This document shows positions 28,704 to 36,394 of a DNA stretch of 64,000 nt, piece by piece; the first letter of the stretch is position 1; each line of letters opens with the position of its first letter. The stretch lies in the NCBI RefSeq assembly GCF_963678225.1, contig NZ_OY782764.1, forward strand, positions 2,485,001-2,549,000. Reading direction: 5' to 3'. Both the position numbers and the translations under genes were made by a program. The DNA is from an uncultured Cohaesibacter sp. (GTDB lineage Bacteria; Pseudomonadota; Alphaproteobacteria; Rhizobiales; Cohaesibacteraceae). Under the pieces are notes generated by a model that was not told where the DNA came from, did not search any database, and saw only the letters and a program-made list of their open reading frames with translations.

Positions 28704-29395
28704 TCTTCTTCCTCCCCTGGCCATTTGAGCCATAATCCCCCGGTGGCTCACTTTCCTGTTCATGCCACGCGCCGTCTGTTGTCGCTCTGTATCCTCTGTG
28801 CCATCTCTGTGCCATGGGCTGACTCATTGCTCTTGGCAAAAATCCCATTTTGAAGAGGTCTACATCCGGTCGTGAAATTTTGCAATGCAGCAAAATTGAG
28901 CATGTGCAACAAACGCACTGACGTCAACACGGCATAGGTCTATTGAGCCAAAGTGGAAGAAAAGAGGGGAAGAAAGCGGCTGGAAGCAGAAGCATTCACA
29001 GGCTTGTTACTTTTACCAAGATCGATGAAATGCACGTGCTGGCGTGTATTAAGATCCTGTGTCAAGACGCGCTGGCCCCATAGCGGCTCTCAGGGCTGTG
29101 ATCAAACCGGTCTCTTTATGGTTAATCGATATAAAGGTTAGTAAAGGCTGAATAAAATACTGCAGCTAGGTAAATATTGAAGCAAATTTCGATGATTTCC
29201 TAACAAAACAGGCCGTTTGTTAGGAATTTGGACTTACCCCGCCTTTTGCCAGTTAACCGCTTTTTTAAACCCTTGAGATAGTCTGCTCACCATGTCAGGG
29301 AACTCAGAATTCCCGAGCACAAAAAACCAACAGTCTGAAAAGTCGAAAATTCCGCTGATAAAGGCGGTAATGCAGTGTGAGTTTGGAGTAAACAA
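28704..29395. other. 692-base intergenic region upstream of cheY
   Basis: No credible coding frame. It carries the divergent maoC and cheY promoters, and the second half is distinctly AT-rich. It contains a perfect 11-bp dyad at 29197-29226, listed separately. The final 100 bases lead to cheY with a GGAG ribosome site. Confidence 0.5.
29197..29226. promoter_or_regulatory. Perfect 11-bp inverted repeat upstream of cheY
   Basis: TTCCTAACAAA (29197-29207) and TTTGTTAGGAA (29216-29226) form a perfect dyad with an 8-base spacer, 170 bases before the cheY start. No T-run follows on either strand, so an operator is more likely than a terminator. The binding protein is unknown. Confidence 0.45.
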
Positions 29396-29779
29396 ATGGC
29401 CCTCGATCTTTCTATGCCGGTACTGGTAGTCGATGACTATAAAACCATGATCCGCATCATCAAGAACCTGCTCAAGCAGCTTGGTTTTGAAGATGTAGAT
29501 GATGCTGCTGATGGAACCGAAGCTCTGGCGAAAATGCAGGATCGCCGTTATGGCCTTGTCATTTCCGACTGGAATATGGAGCCAATGACCGGTTACGAGC
29601 TTCTCAAGCAGGTTCGCGCAAGCGATTCCCTGTCCAAGACACCGTTCATCATGGTGACAGCCGAATCCAAGACCGAAAACGTGATTGCAGCCAAGAAGGC
29701 CGGTGTGAACAACTACATCGTTAAGCCATTCAACGCCGCAACGCTCAAAACCAAGATTGACGCTGTCTTCGATAGCTAG
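29396..29779 (+). CDS. cheY: Chemotaxis response regulator CheY
   Basis: A 127-residue single receiver domain. The acidic pocket is VLVVDDYKTM, the phospho-acceptor Asp lies in LVISDWNMEPMTGYELL, the conserved Thr in IMVTAESKTEN, and the Lys in NYIVKPFNAATL. WNMEPMTG with N and M flanking the Asp and the IRIIKNLLKQLGF helix are CheY-like, not those of a general receiver. It would bind the flagellar switch when phosphorylated. No CheA or MCP gene is adjacent; the CheZ gene follows after 347 bases on the same strand. Confidence 0.92.
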   Translation: MALDLSMPVLVVDDYKTMIRIIKNLLKQLGFEDVDDAADGTEALAKMQDRRYGLVISDWNMEPMTGYELLKQVRASDSLSKTPFIMVTAESKTENVIAAKKAGVNNYIVKPFNAATLKTKIDAVFDS

Positions 29780-30126
29780 GTCGATCACTCGCATTGCTAT
29801 CCTCCCGAAAGGGAAGAGGAATGCAGGATGATGATTGTTTGGTTGGGCCGCAGTGCCGGGCTTCTTGCCCGGCGAGCTCCTCGGCTAGACAATGGGCTTG
29901 AAGCAATGAGTGCCAAAAGCCACGCAATTCTCCCTTGAAAATGATGACAGGGGACTTCGCCGCAGGATCTATCCCGCGGTCTACGGTAGCGCCTACCGCA
30001 AATCTCGCCTTTGACGGGAAATAAAACATATAGGCGCTTTGAGCGATGAGGTTGCAGAAACATTTTGAAATGGTTGGGCGATCAAGTCGATCAGATTTCT
30101 GAAATCAGACCCAAGGGGAAGATGAA
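29780..30126. other. 347-base gap between cheY and cheZ
   Basis: No gene seen. A weak hairpin just after cheY (TCCT-CCC, loop GAAA, GGG-AAG-AGGA, near 29801-29821) may attenuate transcription. CGGTAG-CGC-CTACCG near 29984-29998 is a second small dyad. The two genes could still be co-transcribed. Confidence 0.35.
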
Positions 30127-30855
30127 ATGGCAGCAGAAGCAGAACAGCTAAGTGCGGAAAAAGTCGCACAACTCGTTGCTTTTCTAGAAAAGAACAAGGG
30201 AGAAGCCGTCTCCCTGAATGATATCATGGCTCTGGCAGAGGTCATGGCGAACAGCCTTGATTCCTATTTGCAAGCCATGGACAAGACCCTTTATGAAGAG
30301 TTTACGTCCATCGCGACTGAGATTTCATCCATGAAAGATGAAATTGCCGCCTTGCGTCCCTCGCAAATGCGCCATGCCGCCATCCCTGATGCCGGGCGCG
30401 AACTGGACGCCGTCGTCGAAGCGACGGAAAATGCAACAAACATCATCATGTCCTCCGCTGAAGAAATCATGGGCGCTGATCCAAGCGACTCTGAGGCCTA
30501 TCAGGCGTTGGTCAATGACAAGGTCATCGAGATTTTCGAGGCTTGTTCCTTCCAGGATATTACGGGCCAGCGTATCTCCAAGGTCGTACACGCTCTCAAT
30601 GTGATCGACAAGCGGGTCACCACTTTTGTTGAGCGCATGAAGATGACGGATTTCGAGGATGCCAACTATGTCGAAGTTGAATCCGATGAAGATCGCCGCA
30701 AGCGCGAATTGATCCTTCATGGTCCGCAGCATGCAGGCGAAGGGGTTGAGCAGGATGAAGTGGATGCCATGCTGGCGGATCTGGACTTCAGTAATAAAAA
30801 ACTGAAGGACGAAGAAGACAGCAGCCAAGACGATATCGACGCCCTGTTTGGCTAA
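30127..30855 (+). CDS. cheZ: Protein phosphatase CheZ
   Basis: A 242-residue, mostly helical CheZ. The catalytic stretch EACSFQDITGQRISKVVHAL carries Asp144 and Gln148, matching Asp143 and Gln147 of E. coli CheZ, the Gln being the residue that activates water to dephosphorylate CheY-P. The C-terminus holds two tail motifs. EQDEVDAMLADLDF (208-221) follows the E. coli CheY-binding tail residue by residue in pattern. A second, SQDDIDALFG, forms the very end (233-242). The latter kind of ending is found on several chemotaxis proteins. It lies downstream of cheY on the same strand. A strong terminator follows. Confidence 0.9.
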   Translation: MAAEAEQLSAEKVAQLVAFLEKNKGEAVSLNDIMALAEVMANSLDSYLQAMDKTLYEEFTSIATEISSMKDEIAALRPSQMRHAAIPDAGRELDAVVEATENATNIIMSSAEEIMGADPSDSEAYQALVNDKVIEIFEACSFQDITGQRISKVVHALNVIDKRVTTFVERMKMTDFEDANYVEVESDEDRRKRELILHGPQHAGEGVEQDEVDAMLADLDFSNKKLKDEEDSSQDDIDALFG

Positions 30856-30897
30856 GCGGTCTTGCTTTGCTGGCTATGATTTCAGGTAAGACTTACA

Positions 30898-30927
30898 AAG
30901 CCGGGCAATGAGCTCGGCTTTTTCTTT
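30898..30927 (+). terminator. Intrinsic terminator of cheZ
   Basis: AAGCCGGGC (30898-30906) pairs with GCTCGGCTT (30912-30920) with one G-T wobble around AATGA, followed by TTTCTTT. It lies about 40 bases past the cheZ stop. Confidence 0.8.
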
Positions 30928-30940
30928 GTACGAAAGCCGC

Positions 30941-30990
30941 GACATCCTAAAATGTTTAGAAAAGTGGGGCCGCCGCCTTCACGACCGGTC
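30941..30990 (-). pseudogene. Remnant 2 of the ETF-QO 3' end (most decayed)
   Basis: On the minus strand this stretch reads E-G-G-G-P-T-F-L-N-I-L, against E-G-G-G-G-P-T-Y-P-N-M-stop at the end of intact ETF-QO. One codon is deleted and the stop is lost. The plus-strand block AAGTGGGGCCGCC and the flanking GACATCC are shared with the intact gene end at 31188-31220. It is a second decayed tail, more diverged than the one at 31052. Confidence 0.6.
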
Positions 30991-30994
30991 AGCA

Positions 30995-31032
30995 GATAGG
31001 CCATGCGGGGTTTCCCGCATGATGAGCCTATC
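30995..31032. repeat. Hairpin A of a related hairpin pair
   Basis: GATAGGC-CATGCGGG-GTTT-CCCGCATG-ATGA-GCCTATC: outer 7-bp and inner 8-bp stems with a 4-base asymmetric bulge on the right arm. The same design is seen at 31134-31172 with different but still paired bases. No T-run follows on either strand. Confidence 0.7.
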
Positions 31033-31051
31033 GTCAGGAAAGCATGGACCG

Positions 31052-31131
31052 TTACATGTTCGGATAAGTCGGCCCTCCGCCGCCTTCCGGTACGGTCTAT
31101 GTGATGTTGCCGTTCGGGTCCTTGATGTCAC
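31052..31131 (-). pseudogene. Remnant 1 of the ETF-QO 3' end (last 26 codons)
   Basis: These 80 bases align without gaps to the true gene end (31195-31274), with 72 identical positions. On the minus strand it encodes DIKDPNGNIT, a TAG in place of the Trp codon, then TVPEGGGGPTYPNM and TAA. Of the eight differences, seven are silent third-position changes and one is the Trp-to-stop change. It is therefore the end of a diverged but formerly functional ETF-QO gene. Confidence 0.85.
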
Positions 31132-31133
31132 CA

Positions 31134-31172
31134 GATAAGCCTCGCGAGGCTCGCCCGCGAGATAAGCTTATC
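31134..31172. repeat. Hairpin B of a related hairpin pair
   Basis: GATAAGC-CTCGCG-loop-CGCGAG-ATAA-GCTTATC: outer 7-bp and inner 6-bp stems with the same 4-base right-arm bulge as hairpin A (30995-31032). It lies 22 bases past the intact ETF-QO stop and may be its processing or stability element. Confidence 0.7.
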
Positions 31173-31194
31173 GGCAAAAGGGATTGTGACATCC

Positions 31195-32886
31195 TTACAT
31201 GTTCGGATAAGTGGGGCCGCCACCGCCTTCCGGGACGGTCCATGTGATATTGCCGTTCGGATCCTTGATGTCACAAGTCTTGCAATGGACGCAGTTGGCG
31301 GCGTTGATGACATAGCTTGGTTCATCGCCGCTTTCATCCCATTCATAAACCGCCGCCGGGCAGAAGCGCTGGGAAAGACCGGCATAGACATCATGCTCGG
31401 ACCTTTTCTGCAGGGCCTCGTCGGCAACCACCAGATGGCAGGGCTGATCTTCCTCATGGTTGGCACCCGATAGATAAACCGAACTCAGCCGATCAAAGGT
31501 GATCTCGCCATCCGGTTTGGGATAGTCGATTGGTTTGCACTGGGCTGCGGGCAGGGTGGCCTTCGCGTCCGTTTTGCCATGAGCCAGTGTGCCAAAAAAT
31601 GAGAAGCCGAACAGTGTGTTGGTCCACATATCAAGACCGCCAAGGCCCACCCCAAGAAACAGGCCAAGTTTGGCCCAAAGCGGCTTGACGTTGCGTACCT
31701 TGAACAGATCCTTGCCAATCGGCCCCTTGCGCCAGCTTTCCTCGAAGGCGACTAGCTCGTCATTGGCGCGTCCTTCCGCCAAGGCATCAACCACGGCGTT
31801 GGCGGCAAATATGCCCGAATCCATCGCGTTATGAATGCCCTTGATGCGCGGAACATTGACGAAGCCCGCGGCGCAACCGATCAGCGCTCCACCGGGGAAG
31901 GTAAGGCGCGGCACGGACTGATAGCCGCCTTCCGCAATGCAGCGGGCGCCATAGGAAAGGCGCTTGCCCCCTTCAAACAGCGGCTTGACCGTCGGATGGG
32001 TCTTGAAGCGCTGGAATTCTTCAAACGGGGAAAGATACGGGTTCTTGTAGTTGAGATAGACCACAAGGCCTACGGCAACCTGATTGTCTTCCATGTGATA
32101 GAGGAAGGAGCCGCCGCCTGTGGAGCTGTCCAGCGGCCAGCCGAATGTATGCTCGATCAGACCTTCTTGATGCTTGGCTGGGTCGACTTCCCAAATTTCC
32201 TTGATGCCAAGGCCGAATTTCGGCACATCGCAATCCTTGTCCAGCGTATATTTGCCAATCAACTGCTTGGCCAGAGACCCGCGTACGCCTTCACTGATCA
32301 GCGTATATTTGCCCAGAAGCTCCATGCCGCGCATGTAGGTGTCCTTGGGCTGGCCATCCTTGCCAAGGCCCATGTCGCCAGTGGCCACACCGCGCACCGC
32401 GCCCTTGTCGTCATAGAGCAATTCTGCGGCGGCAAAACCGGGATAGACTTCCACGCCCATCTCTTCGGCCTTTTCAGCCAGCCAGCGGCACAGATTGCCA
32501 AGAGAAATGATATAGTTACCATGGTTATGCATCAGCGGCGGCATGATGAAGCCGGGAAGACTGATCGCGCCGGCAGGTCCGAGCAGGCGGAACTTGTCTT
32601 TCTTGACAGCCACTTTCACCGGGCAGCTTTCATCTTCTTTCCAGTCGGGGATAAGGCGGCTGAGCGCCACCGGATCAATCACCGCGCCGGAAAGAATATG
32701 CGCGCCCACTTCCGAGCCCTTCTCCAGAACCACCACCGAGATATCTTCATTCTTCTCGGCTGCCTGTTGCTTGATGCGAATGGCGGCAGACAGCCCGGCA
32801 GGCCCTGCACCAACGATCACCACGTCGAATTCCATGCTTTCACGTTCAGGAAGTTCGCTCACTTCAGTTCCGTTCGACTCTGTCAT
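31195..32886 (-). CDS. Electron transfer flavoprotein-ubiquinone oxidoreductase
   Basis: A 563-residue membrane-associated flavoprotein that passes electrons from ETF (fatty-acid and amino-acid oxidation) to ubiquinone. The FAD-binding Rossmann motif is FDVVIVGAGPAGLSAAIR, followed by VVLEKGSEVGAHILSGAVID. The conserved middle has YGARCIAEGGYQSVPRLTFP and GALIGCAAGFVNVPRIKGIH. The C-terminal 4Fe-4S domain shows FCPAAVYEW and NAANCVHCKTCDIKDPNGNI. The length is normal. No etfA or etfB is in the window. Downstream lie two decayed copies of its own 3' end with related hairpins. The start has AAAAGGACC before it. Confidence 0.96.
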   Translation of the reverse strand: MTESNGTEVSELPERESMEFDVVIVGAGPAGLSAAIRIKQQAAEKNEDISVVVLEKGSEVGAHILSGAVIDPVALSRLIPDWKEDESCPVKVAVKKDKFRLLGPAGAISLPGFIMPPLMHNHGNYIISLGNLCRWLAEKAEEMGVEVYPGFAAAELLYDDKGAVRGVATGDMGLGKDGQPKDTYMRGMELLGKYTLISEGVRGSLAKQLIGKYTLDKDCDVPKFGLGIKEIWEVDPAKHQEGLIEHTFGWPLDSSTGGGSFLYHMEDNQVAVGLVVYLNYKNPYLSPFEEFQRFKTHPTVKPLFEGGKRLSYGARCIAEGGYQSVPRLTFPGGALIGCAAGFVNVPRIKGIHNAMDSGIFAANAVVDALAEGRANDELVAFEESWRKGPIGKDLFKVRNVKPLWAKLGLFLGVGLGGLDMWTNTLFGFSFFGTLAHGKTDAKATLPAAQCKPIDYPKPDGEITFDRLSSVYLSGANHEEDQPCHLVVADEALQKRSEHDVYAGLSQRFCPAAVYEWDESGDEPSYVINAANCVHCKTCDIKDPNGNITWTVPEGGGGPTYPNM

Positions 32887-32998
32887 GTGAAGGTCCTTTT
32901 CATTATCCGGTCGACAGGCTTTCTATCGACACTTATCGCAGTTGGCCCTATAAGGAGTATCATTAGCGGAAAAAGAAGCCCGAATCCAAGTGTTCAAT

Positions 32999-33925
32999 AT
33001 GCATAACGTGGTGACAACATCTCATGATCTGAAAGCCCTCCTCGACTGGTACGAGGCGATGGGCGTAGATTGTGCTGTTGATGCTGCACCGCAAGATCGC
33101 TTTGCTGAAAGCCTACGACAGGCCCAAGCGCGCCAGAAGGCGCGACCAGCACAGGAATCTCAGCAAAACAGGCCTTCTCCCCCTCAAAGTCCTTCCAATA
33201 GATCTACGCCAGCGGGTGCGGGCAATCAATCCCGTCCTTCGTCCAATGCTGCAGCGCACAATGCTTCGGCCGCCGGAGCGCCGGGGGGGCTGCCCACCAA
33301 TGCACAGGGCGCCGTTGAAAATGCACGGGCACTGGCGCTGCAGGCCAGCAGTCTGGATCAATTGCGCCAAACACTGGCATCCTTTGAAGGCTGCAGTCTC
33401 AAATTCTCCGCGAAAAATCTCGTATTCGGAGATGGCAATCCCAATGCTGACGTCATGTTCATCGGCGAAGCGCCGGGGCGGGACGAGGATTTGCAAGGTG
33501 TGCCGTTTGTCGGTAGGGCAGGGCAACTGCTCGACAAGATGATGGCGGCGATCAATATGGACCGCAGCAATAGCTACATCACCAATATCCTGCCATGGCG
33601 CCCGCCGGGTAACCGCAAGCCGAGCCTTGATGAACAGAACCTGATGCAGCCCTTCATTCATCGGCATATCGAACTGGTCAACCCCAAGATTCTGGTCTTT
33701 CTGGGGGGCACATCTGCCCAGCAATTGCTTGGTAGCAAGGATGGCATCATGCGTCTGCGCGGACGCTGGAGAAGCTATTCCATCGGCGGGCAGGATAAGC
33801 CCCAGCGCGATATTCCCGTCATGGCCACCTTGCATCCGGCCTTTCTGCTGCGCACCCCTGCGCAAAAGCGCGCCGCCTGGCAAGATTTGCTGGAAGTGGC
33901 CGCCAAGCTTGATGCTCTTGGCTAG
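32999..33925 (+). CDS. Family-4-like uracil-DNA glycosylase lacking most Fe-S cysteines
   Basis: A 308-residue protein. The N-terminal segment includes [14 protein letters not shown], then a ~60-residue Gln/Ser/Pro/Ala-rich linker (about 40-105). The UDG domain follows: motif [21 protein letters not shown], then [48 protein letters not shown] and motif [16 protein letters not shown]. It excises uracil from DNA in base excision repair. Three of the four cysteines of the family-4 cluster are replaced (Phe, Trp and Met positions), so an iron-sulfur cluster is unlikely. A GTG at 32990 is an alternative start. A bidirectional terminator follows. Confidence 0.88.
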   Translation: MHNVVTTSHDLKALLDWYEAMGVDCAVDAAPQDRFAESLRQAQARQKARPAQESQQNRPSPPQSPSNRSTPAGAGNQSRPSSNAAAHNASAAGAPGGLPTNAQGAVENARALALQASSLDQLRQTLASFEGCSLKFSAKNLVFGDGNPNADVMFIGEAPGRDEDLQGVPFVGRAGQLLDKMMAAINMDRSNSYITNILPWRPPGNRKPSLDEQNLMQPFIHRHIELVNPKILVFLGGTSAQQLLGSKDGIMRLRGRWRSYSIGGQDKPQRDIPVMATLHPAFLLRTPAQKRAAWQDLLEVAAKLDALG

Positions 33926-33964
33926 TGCTTCCTTACCGGTTATTCGGAGCATCCAGATAAAGAA

Positions 33965-34001
33965 AAGGCCGTGTCGGAACGCTCCGGCACGGCCTTTTTG
34001 T
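33965..34001. terminator. Bidirectional terminator between the UDG and chemoreceptor genes
   Basis: GGCCGTG-T-CGGA-ACGC-TCCG-G-CACGGCC (33969-33996), flanked by AAAA on the left and TTTTTG on the right. It terminates the UDG gene on plus, and its mirror terminates the chemoreceptor gene on minus (exit TTTTCTTT). Confidence 0.88.
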
Positions 34002-34020
34002 TTGTCTTTATGAAATGGCG

Positions 34021-36006
34021 TTACGCCGCAGCGACATCATCGAGGAACTGATTGACCAGTGTCTGCAATTCGTCGGTCTGTTGCAGCATCTCATGGGAAA
34101 CTGTCAAAACATTCTGGGCCGAGTCCAAGTTGGCACTGGCAGCTTCTGCCACGCTGCCGATATTCTCGGTAATGTTGGCTGCGCCAGCCGCAGCGCGCTG
34201 GACATTCTCGCTGATATTTTCCGTTGCGCTGCCCTGTTCTTCGACGGCGGCTGCAATGGTGTTCGAGGTTGAGCCGACTTCGGTCATGGTCTGAGTGATG
34301 GCACGAATGGCCTCCACCGCTTCATTGGTTTCCGACTGGATGGCGGAAATCTGACCGGAAATTTCTTCGGTCGCCTTGCTGGTCTGGTTGGCCAGCTCCT
34401 TGACTTCGGCGGCAACAACGGCGAACCCGCGTCCTGCTTCACCCGCGCGTGCAGCCTCTATGGTGGCGTTCAGCGCAAGCAGGTTGGTTTGCTCGGCGAT
34501 ATTCTGAATCATCGTCACCACTTCGCCAACCTGCTGGGCAGCATTGGCCAGACTGGAAATCTTCTGATCGGCTGCCGTAGCGGTGCTGACGGCCTTCTGG
34601 ATGACTGTTGAGGAGCTTTCGGTCTGCCGGCCGATTTCGTTAATCGAAGCGGTGAGCTGTTCTGCAGCGGCAGCCACAGCTTGAAAATGCTCCTGAGCCT
34701 CATTGGAGGACCGTTCCACGGTGTCGGCCTGCGTCGAGGTCTGGGTGGAGTTTGCCGAAAGGGTACTGGCGATTTCTTCCATGCCCTTGGTCTTGTTGGC
34801 AACGGCCTGCATAGCATGCTGAGCCAGTTCTCGGAACTGCTCGATAAGCTCTTCCATGCGCTGCTGGCGACGCAGACGTTCTTCCTGTTCTTTCTCGGTG
34901 GTCGTTTTCAGGCGTTCACGCTCGATTGCATTCTGGCGGAAGACTTCCACGGCTTTCGCAATATCACCAATTTCATTGCGCAGACCGGCATAAGGAATTT
35001 CAGACTGTCTGTCCCCTTCTGCCAGATTGTTCATGGAGCTGATGATATTCCGGATCGGTACCACGATGCTGCGGCCCAGGAAGAAGGCCAACAGAATGGT
35101 CAGAACAGCAGATCCAAACAGGGTAGAGATGAAGATCAGCGTGACCTGTTTGTCGATCTGGCTTAGTTTCTGCTCGGCCAGTTCGCTGCTCTTGTTAGCC
35201 AGCTCGCGAATGGTGGCGAACTTGAACGACATGGTATTATAGAGCGAGTTCATCTCTGCAGTCATTCTGAAGAGATCATTGTTGGCGGTCTGAATGTTGC
35301 TGATCGTCTCAGTGTAGCTTGCAACATCCTTGGTAATGGACGCACGGACCTCGGAAGACAACATAGCTGTCGCCAGCGTGTTGTTCATTTCCTTCTGCTT
35401 GTCCTTCAGATCGGAAAGGATGTCGGCAGCACCGGTTTTCAGATAGTCCTTTTCCAGATGGCGCATCTCGAGCTGAAGCACCAGCAATTGCTGGCTCCGT
35501 GTGTTGCGGATGGTTTTGTCAACATCCGATGCGATTGTGTTCAGCTCACCACGCATGCCGCTATAATCGGAAAAGCCGATTTCCTTGGTCTTTTCCACGA
35601 TCTTGTGAAAGCTCTTTTGATCGTCTGCCAGAGCCTCTCGCAATTCTGCGACGGATTCGTTGGTCGTGCCGTAAATGTCGACTTCGTTGATCTGGTCGAG
35701 CAGGTTGACTGCGTCCTCGTAAGCCAGATCGAAACGGACGGCAAATTTGCGGTCATTCACGGTCTGGAAAGAGCTGGCGTTGCTGCGCATGTTCAAAACC
35801 GACAGATTGACCTGCTGCACAATATCCTTGATGGAATTGGCAACTTCCCCTTCCTTGATGGCTGCAGTACGCATATTCGAACCAACATAGTTGGTCGTAC
35901 CGAGGATCACGACGCCCAGCAAACAAACGACTGTGAGGGCAATGATGCGATGGGAAATTTTCAACGATTGAGAAAATTTGAGAAACCGAGCGGACTTCTT
36001 AAACAT
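34021..36006 (-). CDS. Methyl-accepting chemotaxis protein
   Basis: A 661-residue chemoreceptor. TM1 lies at about 21-38 ([18 protein letters not shown]). A ~250-residue all-helical periplasmic domain resembles the helical bimodular type, with [13 protein letters not shown]2 lies at about 290-312, with HAMP directly after ([20 protein letters not shown]). The cytoplasmic coiled coil carries the hairpin tip [20 protein letters not shown] and [20 protein letters not shown]. The C-terminus has no CheR-binding pentapeptide. Its ligand is unknown. It is monocistronic and 3 kb from the cheY-cheZ pair. Confidence 0.95.
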   Translation of the reverse strand: MFKKSARFLKFSQSLKISHRIIALTVVCLLGVVILGTTNYVGSNMRTAAIKEGEVANSIKDIVQQVNLSVLNMRSNASSFQTVNDRKFAVRFDLAYEDAVNLLDQINEVDIYGTTNESVAELREALADDQKSFHKIVEKTKEIGFSDYSGMRGELNTIASDVDKTIRNTRSQQLLVLQLEMRHLEKDYLKTGAADILSDLKDKQKEMNNTLATAMLSSEVRASITKDVASYTETISNIQTANNDLFRMTAEMNSLYNTMSFKFATIRELANKSSELAEQKLSQIDKQVTLIFISTLFGSAVLTILLAFFLGRSIVVPIRNIISSMNNLAEGDRQSEIPYAGLRNEIGDIAKAVEVFRQNAIERERLKTTTEKEQEERLRRQQRMEELIEQFRELAQHAMQAVANKTKGMEEIASTLSANSTQTSTQADTVERSSNEAQEHFQAVAAAAEQLTASINEIGRQTESSSTVIQKAVSTATAADQKISSLANAAQQVGEVVTMIQNIAEQTNLLALNATIEAARAGEAGRGFAVVAAEVKELANQTSKATEEISGQISAIQSETNEAVEAIRAITQTMTEVGSTSNTIAAAVEEQGSATENISENVQRAAAGAANITENIGSVAEAASANLDSAQNVLTVSHEMLQQTDELQTLVNQFLDDVAAA

Positions 36007-36394
36007 GGGAACACCGAACTATTGTGAAAATTCGAGAGACGTGGATCGGGTTGCATATTGTCAGAAGGATCTAAAAAAATAATTTACGACACAAATAGGA
36101 ATATTATAATGTATTCCCGGTTTGGGGCATTATTGGAATATATTTCTTTGTTAGCATTGTGAAAACTACAAATAGTTGTGCTTGTGTTGGTTATAGTTGT
36201 ATTGCAACTCTATTTTGCTGCATCGGAAAAAATGCAAATTTTCATAAAAATGCCGAAATACCCAAGCGATGCCTCCTAGTGCGATTTCTTGTCACACGAC
36301 AAAAGAAAAAGCGGGCCTCAAAAGGACCGCCTTTCTAAATAGGCACTTCTATGTGCTCCGTGTCTTGGTTTGGGAGCCAATCCTGAAAGCGTAA
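36007..36394. other. 388-base AT-rich intergenic region
   Basis: It lies between the chemoreceptor promoter and the end of the cell-wall hydrolase gene. No coding frame. The only element is the hydrolase terminator at 36306-36330. Confidence 0.5.
36306..36330 (-). terminator. Terminator of the SleB-type hydrolase gene
   Basis: GCGG-G-CCT-CAAA-AGG-A-CCGC (36311-36330); on the minus strand the stem is followed by TTTTTCTTTTG. It lies 65 bases past the stop. Confidence 0.7.
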
